Shown here one piece after another: positions 1 through 6,695 of a stretch of 64,000 nt of DNA. Source of the stretch: UBA10103 sp964437185 (GTDB taxonomy: Bacteria; Patescibacteriota; Minisyncoccia; Phycocordibacterales; UBA2100). The DNA lies in contig CAYTFU010000002.1 in the NCBI GenBank assembly GCA_964437185.1, forward strand, positions 1 through 64,000. Reading direction: 5' to 3'. The notes beneath the pieces were generated by a model that saw only the letters and a list, made by a program, of their open reading frames with translations, had not been told where the DNA came from and ran no database searches. The stretch's first letter is position 1. Every line of letters starts with the position of its first letter. Position numbers and translations under genes: made by a program.

Positions 1-1
1 G

Positions 2-1471
2 CCGATTACAGGTCTTCTTGGGGTATCATTCTTTCCTCAAGACGACAGCGATTTTCTCTATGTGAACATTGAGTTGCCTCAGGGCACCGATCTCAATCGG
101 ACGGATCTTGCGGCGAGAACGGTGGAAGAGACGCTCTTCGCCGACCCACGATTCTCCTCGCTTATTACCTCCGTCGGATCACTCAGTCCATTTTCGAGTT
201 CAGATGGCAGCGTTGCCGTAGATTCGCGTTTCGCTAACATCACGCTCAACCTCGTTAAGAGTAGATCACAGACTTCAAGCAAGATACTTCAAGACGTTAA
301 AAAGATGCTTCTACCCATTCGCACCGCAGAGATTCGCGTCGGAGAGCCTTCGGGTGGGCCGCCTGTGGGCGCTGCAATTCTGATCAAATTTCTGGGCAAA
401 GACCGTGAGCAGTTGAACGCTACGGTAGCAGAGGCGAGGAAGATCTTGGAGAAAACACCAGGTGCGACGACTGTTGATTCCTCGAATAAGTTTGATGGCA
501 CGCAGTTTGTGCTGTCAATCGATCGCGGCAAACTCGCGTCGGTCGGTCTTTCTCCCGCCGCGATAGCTTCCACATTGCGTACGGCTGTATCCGGCGTCAC
601 AGCGACATCACTCACGGGAGGCGAGAAGAATGTCGATATCGTGGTGTCACTCAATCTCAACTCAAATTACCTCGACCCGCATGAGACTTCGTACACGACT
701 ATCGATAGTCTTCGACAAATTCCTCTCTCAACCTCGCTCGGGCAAACCGTTCTGCTCGGATCCGTGGTGTCGGAGTCACTTTCCCAGAGCGACACGAGCA
801 TCGCACATGAAAATCGCGAGCGGGTCGCAACCCTTACGGGCGATGTATTACCCGGATACTCAACGACACAGGTGCTTGCGGCGTTTACCGACGAATTCGA
901 AAAACTCGAAGTTCCGCCGGGTGTTCGAATGGTGATTGGTGGGGAAAATGAAGAGACCAATAAGTCTTTTGCAGAGATGGGATATGCGCTCATCGCGGGC
1001 GCCCTCCTCACCTTTGTCATTCTGGTGCTATCGTTCAACTCGTTCCGATACGCAGGATACCTCCTACTTCTTGTACCGCTCTCGCTCATAGGAGTGTTTG
1101 GAGGACTCACGCTCGTATTTGAGCCGCTTTCATTTCCATCGATGATGGGTGTAATCGCGCTCGCGGGCGTCATCATTAACCACGCCATCATTCTTATGGA
1201 TGCGATTATTCACCGCATCGCGGCAGGGGAAGGTCGAAATCTGGTAGATATTCTGGCCGAGGCAGCCACGACGCGACTTCGACCGATCGTGCTTACCACC
1301 GTCACAACCGTGGTCGGAATGATTCCGCTCGTGTTTGCTTCCGCGCTTTTCGGCCCGCTTGCCCTCGCAATACTTTTCGGACTTACCTTTGCGATGATCC
1401 TTACGCTCATCTTGATTCCTGTACTTGTGTATCGCTGGCCTGGAGCGCTACCCCCGAAGGTCGAGCGGTGA
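2..1471 (+). CDS. RND-family efflux permease, C-terminal part (5' truncated by window edge)
   Basis: The reading frame is open from base 2 without a start, and the residues before the first GTG (62) read PITGLLGVSFFPQDDSDFLY, which matches the periplasmic porter segment that follows the first membrane block in AcrB/MMPL-type permeases. The visible ~490 residues hold the second porter domain and then a C-terminal membrane block of about five helices (roughly from residue 305 of the GTG-started frame). The GVIINHAIILMDAI stretch corresponds to the conserved GVVVNNAIVLID helix of RND pumps. The role is therefore proton-driven export across the envelope; substrate unknown. The N-terminal half lies outside the window. 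The adjacent downstream micro-gene has its own promoter. Confidence 0.9.
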   Translation, partial: PITGLLGVSFFPQDDSDFLYVNIELPQGTDLNRTDLAARTVEETLFADPRFSSLITSVGSLSPFSSSDGSVAVDSRFANITLNLVKSRSQTSSKILQDVKKMLLPIRTAEIRVGEPSGGPPVGAAILIKFLGKDREQLNATVAEARKILEKTPGATTVDSSNKFDGTQFVLSIDRGKLASVGLSPAAIASTLRTAVSGVTATSLTGGEKNVDIVVSLNLNSNYLDPHETSYTTIDSLRQIPLSTSLGQTVLLGSVVSESLSQSDTSIAHENRERVATLTGDVLPGYSTTQVLAAFTDEFEKLEVPPGVRMVIGGENEETNKSFAEMGYALIAGALLTFVILVLSFNSFRYAGYLLLLVPLSLIGVFGGLTLVFEPLSFPSMMGVIALAGVIINHAIILMDAIIHRIAAGEGRNLVDILAEAATTRLRPIVLTTVTTVVGMIPLVFASALFGPLALAILFGLTFAMILTLILIPVLVYRWPGALPPKVER

Positions 1472-1506
1472 GTCGCCGCAGTACGTTTATACTGTAAAAT
1501 ATCTTT

Positions 1507-1698
1507 ATGATTGCTAAAGAATTGCGAATGAGTCTTAAAGTCGTGTGGGGAGCGATTTGGGAATTTTACGAACGGGTTATTGCGCCCGGAGTCACGTCCA
1601 ACATTCTTATGGGCGTGATCGTGGTGCTCGCCGGACTATTGCTTTTGGCACTTAGTGATTGGGTCATAGGGATTACGATGCCTCCTACGCAAAGTTGA
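1507..1698 (+). CDS. Small single-pass membrane protein, unknown function
   Basis: A 63-residue ORF with an amphipathic basic N-terminus (MIAKELRMSLKVVWGAIWEF) and one strong hydrophobic helix at about residues 33-55. A TATACT hexamer at 1488-1493 lies 13 nt before the ATG, so it appears to have its own promoter and a leader of only a few bases. No family recognised. Its orientation between the RND gene and lysS, and the clean promoter, support it being a real gene rather than a chance frame. Confidence 0.6.
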   Translation: MIAKELRMSLKVVWGAIWEFYERVIAPGVTSNILMGVIVVLAGLLLLALSDWVIGITMPPTQS

Positions 1699-1750
1699 GT
1701 CATGCCGTCTCGATGTCATAGTTGCCTAGATTTGTTATCATGGTGCGACT

Positions 1751-3238
1751 ATGAGTGAGGACGATATTCGCAGCGATAGACTTAGAAAGCTTACCGCCCT
1801 CAATGCGGCAGGGATGACCGGTTATCCCTCCAAGACCGGGCGCGACACATCGGTCGCAAATTTCTTGCAGACGTTTGACGAGCGGGAGCAGCGCGAAACC
1901 AAGCAGACGATTGCCGGCCGCGTCATGTCGCTTCGGGGACAGGGCGGAATTTTGTTTGCCCGCATATTTGACGGCACGGGTGCCAACGTTTCTGACTCTA
2001 ATAAGGCACAGATAGTTTTACAAAAAGCAGAAATGGACGAAGATTCCTTCGCACTCTTTACAAGCGCCGTTGACATTGGAGATTTTATCGAGGCAACTGG
2101 ACTCGCATTTAAGACAAAGCGTGGCGAGCGATCACTTAAGGTCGCTTCCTGGAATATGCTTGCAAAATCACTTCGGCCGATTCCGGATGGCTGGTACGGA
2201 CTCAAAGATCAAGAACTCATTTTGCGTCAGCGGTATCTCGATATGCTGGTCAACGATGATGTGCGGGCGATGTTTGTGCGCCGATCAAAATTTTGGCAAG
2301 CGGCGCGGGAATTCTATCTCTCACGAGGCTTTCTCGAAGTAGAGACACCCATTCTCGAAAATACCCCCGGCGGTGCCGACGCTCGACCGTTCAAGACTCA
2401 CCACAACGCACTCGATACGGAAGTGTATCTGCGAATCTCGGCGGGCGAATTGTGGCAGAAGGAGTTGCTTATCGGAGGATATCAAAAAGTCTTTGAGATT
2501 GGGCGGATATTTCGCAACGAGGGCCAGTCGCGTGAACATTTGCAGGATTACACACAGCTTGAATCATATGAGGCGTTCTCTGACGCTACCGAGGGGATGA
2601 AGTTTGTGCAGGAGCTGTACCGACACATTGTGAAGGAGACATACGGTCAATTCACCTTTACTATCGGTGATCACACGGTCGACTTTGCGGAAGACTGGAC
2701 GAAGATTGATTTCTGCACCGCCATCAAAGATCGATATGGCATTGATCCGATTACGTGTACCAACGACGAGGCCATACAAGCGGCGAAGGAGGCGGGTGTG
2801 AAATTCGGCGAGGCTCCCAACAAATCGCGCGCGGTCGATCACCTTTGGAAAATAATTCGTAAGTCAGCCGCGGGTCCGTCGTTTCTCATCGGCGTGCCGG
2901 TGTATCTGGAGCCACTTGCGAAGCGAATGGATGGGAATGAGCAGGTCGTCGATCGTTTTCAGGTGGTGCTCGCAGGAAGCGAGATGGGCAAAGGGTACAG
3001 CGAGCTCAACGATCCTATTGACCAGAGGGAGCGCTTTGAAGAGCAACAAAAGCTTCGCGATGCGGGAGACGACGAGGCCCAGCGGCTAGATGAAGAGTAC
3101 GTTCGTGCGATGGAGTACGGCATGCCGCCCGCGTTTGGCTTCGGCGTGTCCGAGCGGCTCTTTTCATTCCTCGAAAATCGCCCGGCCCACGAAGCACAAA
3201 TGTTTCCGCTTCTACGTCCGAGACCGGAGAGTGCGTGA
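1751..3238 (+). CDS. lysS: Lysyl-tRNA synthetase, class II
   Basis: A 495-residue class IIb aminoacyl-tRNA synthetase that charges tRNA-Lys. The N-terminal third is an OB-fold anticodon-binding domain (IAGRVMSLRGQGGILFARI). Motif 1 lies around the R(S)KFWQAAREFYLSRGFLEV stretch, motif 2 around FEIGRIFRNEGQSREH, and motif 3 near the C-terminus as GFGVSERLFSFL, where the usual GIGIDR is altered but the Arg is kept. The LRQRYLDML signature of LysRS is present. ATG at 1751 is preceded by TATCAT (1736-1741), so the leader is very short. The gene ends 1 nt before the next ORF's ATG, so the two are probably co-transcribed. Confidence 0.95.
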   Translation: MSEDDIRSDRLRKLTALNAAGMTGYPSKTGRDTSVANFLQTFDEREQRETKQTIAGRVMSLRGQGGILFARIFDGTGANVSDSNKAQIVLQKAEMDEDSFALFTSAVDIGDFIEATGLAFKTKRGERSLKVASWNMLAKSLRPIPDGWYGLKDQELILRQRYLDMLVNDDVRAMFVRRSKFWQAAREFYLSRGFLEVETPILENTPGGADARPFKTHHNALDTEVYLRISAGELWQKELLIGGYQKVFEIGRIFRNEGQSREHLQDYTQLESYEAFSDATEGMKFVQELYRHIVKETYGQFTFTIGDHTVDFAEDWTKIDFCTAIKDRYGIDPITCTNDEAIQAAKEAGVKFGEAPNKSRAVDHLWKIIRKSAAGPSFLIGVPVYLEPLAKRMDGNEQVVDRFQVVLAGSEMGKGYSELNDPIDQRERFEEQQKLRDAGDDEAQRLDEEYVRAMEYGMPPAFGFGVSERLFSFLENRPAHEAQMFPLLRPRPESA

Positions 3239-3239
3239 T

Positions 3240-3596
3240 ATGACCACTAAACTTTTGCAACTCTCCGCCCTCGCACTCGTGTTTTTTGGAGAAGCAGTCG
3301 CGATAACCGCTGAATTGTTTTCTTCGAAACTTGTAGCGAACGGCAGTCCCATCGGCACATTTTTCTGGATGTCTCTTCTTATGGCCGCGGGTGGAGCGAT
3401 GCTCATTGGCGGATATATGCTCGGTTATCTCTATTTCAAAAACATCTGGATCATTGTTGTAATTTCGCTTGGCACACTTGCCATTCTCGAACCGCTGCTG
3501 GCACTTATTCTATTTCATGAATCACCGACCACCGGCGCCTTGATTGGGCTGATTCTCGGCATACTTGCGCTTTTGTCGGCACTCTTTATTCCGTAG
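3240..3596 (+). CDS. Four-helix membrane protein, SMR/EamA-like
   Basis: 118 residues forming about four transmembrane helices. The ATG at 3240 lies directly behind the lysS stop (3236-3238), so it is translationally close to lysS; the frame extends upstream inside lysS, but that part is out-of-frame shadow. The pattern of a Glu in helix 1 (FFGEAVAI) and a terminal helix of the type ...ESPTTGALIGLILGILALL resembles one half of an EamA/small multidrug resistance transporter. Substrate cannot be predicted. The family call is inference from the hydrophobic pattern; a generic membrane protein is the alternative. Confidence 0.7.
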   Translation: MTTKLLQLSALALVFFGEAVAITAELFSSKLVANGSPIGTFFWMSLLMAAGGAMLIGGYMLGYLYFKNIWIIVVISLGTLAILEPLLALILFHESPTTGALIGLILGILALLSALFIP

Positions 3597-3597
3597 T

Positions 3598-4128
3598 ATG
3601 CGAGAGATTGTGTTTGGTGGTGGATGTTTTTGGTGCACGGAAGCCGTATTTCAGATGCTGAAAGGAGTGGTGAAAGTGGAATCGGGGTATGCAGGTGGGG
3701 AGGGGGCCAATCCCTCCTACGAGGCCGTAAGTGGTGGCACGACTGGCCACGCAGAGGTGATACGAGTGACATACGATCCGGCGGTAATTTCATATGAAGA
3801 TCTACTCATCGTATTCTTCGGCTCGCATGACCCGACGACACCGAATCGACAGGGGGCCGACGTAGGGGAACAGTACCGATCAGTCATTTTTTATTCAAAC
3901 GAGGATGAAAAGACGATGGCCGAGAAAGTATCCAATGAAATTCAGGAGAGTTTGAATGACGGTACGCGGGTCGTGACTCAGGTTCTACCCTTGGACAAAT
4001 TCTATCCGGCAGAAAGCTACCACCAAAATTACTTCAAAGAAAACGCCAGCGCACCCTACTGCCAGCTCGTCATCGAACCGAAGATCGAAAAGGTCCGCAA
4101 ACGCTTCGCGGAACTCGTAAAACAGTAG
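3598..4128 (+). CDS. msrA: Peptide methionine-(S)-S-oxide reductase
   Basis: 176 residues from the ATG at 3598, one base after the preceding stop. The catalytic motif GGCFWCTE is near the N-terminus, followed by VSGGTTGHAEVIRVTYDP and YRSVIFYSNEDE, all typical of MsrA, which reduces S-methionine sulfoxide in proteins using thioredoxin-type reductants. The length is normal for the single-domain enzyme; no MsrB domain is fused. It lies in a tight run lysS-membrane protein-msrA. A repair role against oxidative damage fits the HemQ peroxide-using pathway elsewhere in the window, but no direct link is implied. Confidence 0.95.
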   Translation: MREIVFGGGCFWCTEAVFQMLKGVVKVESGYAGGEGANPSYEAVSGGTTGHAEVIRVTYDPAVISYEDLLIVFFGSHDPTTPNRQGADVGEQYRSVIFYSNEDEKTMAEKVSNEIQESLNDGTRVVTQVLPLDKFYPAESYHQNYFKENASAPYCQLVIEPKIEKVRKRFAELVKQ

Positions 4129-4188
4129 AGTTGGATCAGATTTGTCACAGGTCCTCTGATTGCGCCGGCTCCGTTTCTTTTTTAGTAC

Positions 4189-4503
4189 TTATCTCGCGTG
4201 TTCGAGTTTTTTGATACGTGTTTCGTGGTTGAGAAGGAGTTTCGTATCTGCATCAATTGCCTTTCCATGACCTCGTAGCTCGAGTTTTATTTCCTCAACG
4301 TCGTCTCGCATCGCCGATATATCTCGCTTCACCTGCGTCATGTTCCCGCGTAGTTCACCTACATCATTATGGATGCTTTCAAACCCGCCAACCATAAGTG
4401 TTGCGAGTTTGTCGGTCGTCGATGTGAGCTCGTTGACGGTCAACGCGAGTCCATCGACCTTAGAGGCGACTTTCTCGAGGGTTGCTTTAGATTTTTTTGC
4501 CAT
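4189..4503 (-). CDS. Coiled-coil protein, unknown function
   Basis: 104 residues starting MAKKSKATLEKVASKVDGL. Nearly the whole chain is predicted helical with heptad spacing (VDGLALTVNELTSTTDKLATLM, then a second block GNMTQVKRDISAMRDDVEEIKLEL). This looks like the short cytosolic coiled-coil proteins common in Parcubacteria. The start was chosen at 4503 because the upstream in-frame extension runs through the divergently transcribed metallopeptidase gene. The two start codons are only 22 bp apart, so the pair share a tiny divergent promoter region. No enzymatic motif is seen. Confidence 0.7.
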   Translation of the reverse strand: MAKKSKATLEKVASKVDGLALTVNELTSTTDKLATLMVGGFESIHNDVGELRGNMTQVKRDISAMRDDVEEIKLELRGHGKAIDADTKLLLNHETRIKKLEHAR

Positions 4504-4525
4504 CGAAATAGTGTACCATGCAGGC

Positions 4526-4966
4526 GTGAAGCGCAAGGAATTTGAAAAACTTGTTGAAGAAGGGTATGAGCGACTGCCAGAGTGGGTCAGAGGCAAAATA
4601 AAAAATGTTGCGGTGCTGGTGGAGGATGAGCCGTCCGCGGAGGATCGTATTGCCGAAGGGTTGGGTGATGAAGAGACGTTGCTCGGGCTCTACAAGGGCG
4701 TACCGCTTTCGGAGCGAGGTGAGCTGTATGGGGTAGGGATGACGCTGCCGGACACGATAACTATTTACCAGAAGCCTATCGAGGAGGCGGCGGAGGAAGA
4801 ATGTGGGATTTACGAAATCCCACATTCAGCTAACGATATTGTGGGTCGTTACACGGAGACAGTCAGGAAAATAGTGGCAGAGACTATTTGGCACGAATTT
4901 GCCCATCATTTTGGCATGGACGAGCATGAGGTGAGAGAAAGAGAGCAAAAGCGAGACGGCGCGTAG
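4526..4966 (+). CDS. Zincin-like metallopeptidase (small cytosolic, HExxH)
   Basis: About 146 residues from GTG 4526 (GTG 4511 is an alternative). The chain begins with the family's usual KEFEKLVEEGYERLPEWVRG segment and carries ETIWHEFAHHFGMDEHEV near the C-terminus, that is HEFAHH with a downstream Asp/Glu as zinc ligands. This matches the minimal zincin family found next to tyrS or in stress loci of many bacteria; its substrate is not established. It precedes tyrS by 19 bp, but tyrS has its own -10 box. No signal peptide is present, so it should act in the cytoplasm. Confidence 0.85.
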   Translation: MKRKEFEKLVEEGYERLPEWVRGKIKNVAVLVEDEPSAEDRIAEGLGDEETLLGLYKGVPLSERGELYGVGMTLPDTITIYQKPIEEAAEEECGIYEIPHSANDIVGRYTETVRKIVAETIWHEFAHHFGMDEHEVREREQKRDGA

Positions 4967-4985
4967 TCGTGGTATAAAGGTGGGT

Positions 4986-6233
4986 ATGGAGAAGCTTTCG
5001 GAAACGTTGCGCGAGCGAGGCTATGTGTACCAGCACTCCTCGGAAAAATTGGAGGAGATTACCGACGGCCCCAAGCGGACTGTGTACTTAGGAGTGGATC
5101 CCACAGCAGATTCGATACACGTGGGAAATTTGGCGCAGTTTATGTTTTTGCGTCGCTTTGCCGATGCGGGGCATAAGATCATTTTGATTATCGGTGGAGG
5201 TACGGCACTCGTGGGTGACCCGAAGCCGGATGTCGAGCGATCGCTTACCGATGCCTCGATTGTGGCCGCGCGTGCGGCGAAGCTCAAGGAACAGGCAGAA
5301 AAAATACTTGGGGGAATCGAGGTGAAGCTCGTAAATAATGCTGATTGGCTTACCTCGCTCGACTTGATGGAATTTTTGCGCGACACAGGCAAGCATTTCA
5401 CCGTCAATAACCTCATTAAGAAAGACGCGATCAGTACCCGCCTCAAAGGCGAAGAGGGAATTTCGTTTACGGAGTTTACCTACCCCCTCCTTCAAGCGTA
5501 CGATTTTTGGCATCTGTACAAAGGGTATGGCTGCAACGTGCAGATCGGCGGGTCCGATCAGTGGGGAAATATAGTTGCGGGCGTGGATCTCATTCGCCGC
5601 AAAGAGAATGCCACTGTATACGCGCTCTCGTGTCCGCTCGTGATTGATAAGGCGACGGGGAAAAAATTTGGAAAGAGTGAGGGCAATGCCGTGTGGCTTG
5701 ATGCGAACATGACCTCGCCGTACGCGTTTTATCAATTCTGGCTCAACGCAAGCGACGAGAGCGTACGCGATTATCTCAATCTCTTTACGTTACTTTCTTC
5801 GGCTGAAATCGCGGCCGTCATGGAGCTCCATAAGCGCGATGCGAAAGAACGCCATGCGCAGCAGACGCTCGCACGCGAAGTAACGGCTCTTGTGCATGGC
5901 GAACATGATGCGACGAAAGCAGAGCAGGTCTCGCGGGTGCTTTTTGGCGATGAGCCTATTACATCGCTCGACGATGCCTCAATTGCTGCCCTCAAAAGCG
6001 CCGCTCCTTGCGGTGAGGTTGCTGAAGATACACCGATTGTTGATGCTCTCGTGAATTCAGGTCTTGCGAGTTCGAAAACGGAGGCCAGGAGATTCGTAAA
6101 AGAAAAATCAGTTTCTCTCAACGGGCAAGTGATTGTCGATGTTGATCAAAAACTTGTCGCCCGAAATTTCCACAAAGGTATTGCGCTCCTCAAGCGAGGT
6201 AAGCGGACCGTCAGCGTATTGGTGTTGAAGTAG
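4986..6233 (+). CDS. tyrS: Tyrosyl-tRNA synthetase
   Basis: 415 residues, class I. The HIGH-type motif is HVGNLAQ, the KMSKS-type motif is KFGKSEGNAVW, and the tyrosine pocket has YPLLQAYDF and QIGGSDQWGN. A C-terminal S4-like RNA-binding domain (SKTEARRFVKEKSVSLNGQVI) is present, as in TyrRS of most bacteria. ATG 4986 was preferred over an in-frame GTG at 4980 because TATAAA at 4973-4978 ends 7 nt before this ATG, making a leaderless transcript likely. A hairpin terminator follows at 6281. Confidence 0.96.
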   Translation: MEKLSETLRERGYVYQHSSEKLEEITDGPKRTVYLGVDPTADSIHVGNLAQFMFLRRFADAGHKIILIIGGGTALVGDPKPDVERSLTDASIVAARAAKLKEQAEKILGGIEVKLVNNADWLTSLDLMEFLRDTGKHFTVNNLIKKDAISTRLKGEEGISFTEFTYPLLQAYDFWHLYKGYGCNVQIGGSDQWGNIVAGVDLIRRKENATVYALSCPLVIDKATGKKFGKSEGNAVWLDANMTSPYAFYQFWLNASDESVRDYLNLFTLLSSAEIAAVMELHKRDAKERHAQQTLAREVTALVHGEHDATKAEQVSRVLFGDEPITSLDDASIAALKSAAPCGEVAEDTPIVDALVNSGLASSKTEARRFVKEKSVSLNGQVIVDVDQKLVARNFHKGIALLKRGKRTVSVLVLK

Positions 6234-6280
6234 CCTTCTACGTATCCGTTTTTAGTAAAAGTCGTGTATAGTATTGCCTG

Positions 6281-6309
6281 CGCAAACTGCAGTAGTTTGC
6301 GTTTTGTTC
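6281..6309 (+). terminator. Rho-independent terminator-like hairpin after tyrS
   Basis: Perfect 8-bp stem CGCAAACT (6281-6288) with AGTTTGCG (6294-6301), 5-nt loop, followed by TTTTGTT. It lies 48 bp after the tyrS stop. It also sits just downstream of a TATAGT hexamer (6267-6272), so it could alternatively be an early hairpin in the leader of the zinc-ribbon gene. Confidence 0.65.
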
Positions 6310-6330
6310 CTGACGAAGCGGAGTACAATC

Positions 6331-6510
6331 TTGTCTCAAGATATTGACCAAAATGGGGTGGTTATCACGGTCAAGGCTCGGTGCCCAGGCTGTGGTGGCT
6401 ACTTATATCGCGGTAATGGCCAAGAAGTATGGTGTTACAATCGTGACTGCCAGACACGAAATCTTCACGAAAATCGAGATGGAACTTTGGAGAACGCATA
6501 TCGACGGTGA
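6331..6510 (+). CDS. Small zinc-ribbon protein
   Basis: A 59-residue frame from a TTG (6331; GTG 6358 is an alternative) containing CPGCGG, then WCYNRDC, a two-CxxC/CxxxxC zinc ribbon, with a polar C-terminus. Upstream are two -10-like hexamers (6267-6272 and 6324-6329) and downstream a strong terminator (6525-6547). It thus looks like an independent small transcription unit. No homologue family recognised; the start codon is uncertain. A protein-RNA or protein-DNA contact role would be guesswork. Confidence 0.55.
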   Translation: MSQDIDQNGVVITVKARCPGCGGYLYRGNGQEVWCYNRDCQTRNLHENRDGTLENAYRR

Positions 6511-6524
6511 ATGCATGACGTGCG

Positions 6525-6556
6525 GAGGCCCAGCAGCGCTGGGCCTCGCAACCTTT
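6525..6556 (+). terminator. Rho-independent terminator
   Basis: Perfect 10-bp stem GAGGCCCAGC (6525-6534) with GCTGGGCCTC (6538-6547), triloop AGC, followed by GCAACCTTTTT. It closes the zinc-ribbon micro-gene and insulates uvrB. Confidence 0.85.
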
Positions 6557-6590
6557 TTAATGTTGAAGGCTTCCTGTAGAGTTGTACATA

Positions 6591-6695
6591 ATGAATAAGT
6601 TTACGATCAAATCGGCCTACATCCCTGCCGGCGACCCCGCGCGGAAGCAGAGCCATCCGCGGGGCGAGCCTCATTTCATGCTGAAGTATGAGTAG
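6591..6695 (+). pseudogene. Duplicated uvrB 5' end (short orphan ORF upstream of uvrB)
   Basis: A 34-codon ORF whose first residues, NKFTIKSAYIPAGD, repeat the N-terminus of the real UvrB just downstream (FTIKSAYIPAGD). The two DNA copies differ mainly at synonymous positions (for example TCG against AGC for Ser), so this is a diverged allele rather than a fresh copying error. After the Asp codon the frame runs into a GC-rich palindrome (CCCCGCG 6636-6642, CGCGGGG 6658-6664) and unrelated sequence, ending at a TAG that overlaps the real uvrB start by 8 nt. It may be a recombination scar, or may be translated and couple to uvrB. Confidence 0.75.
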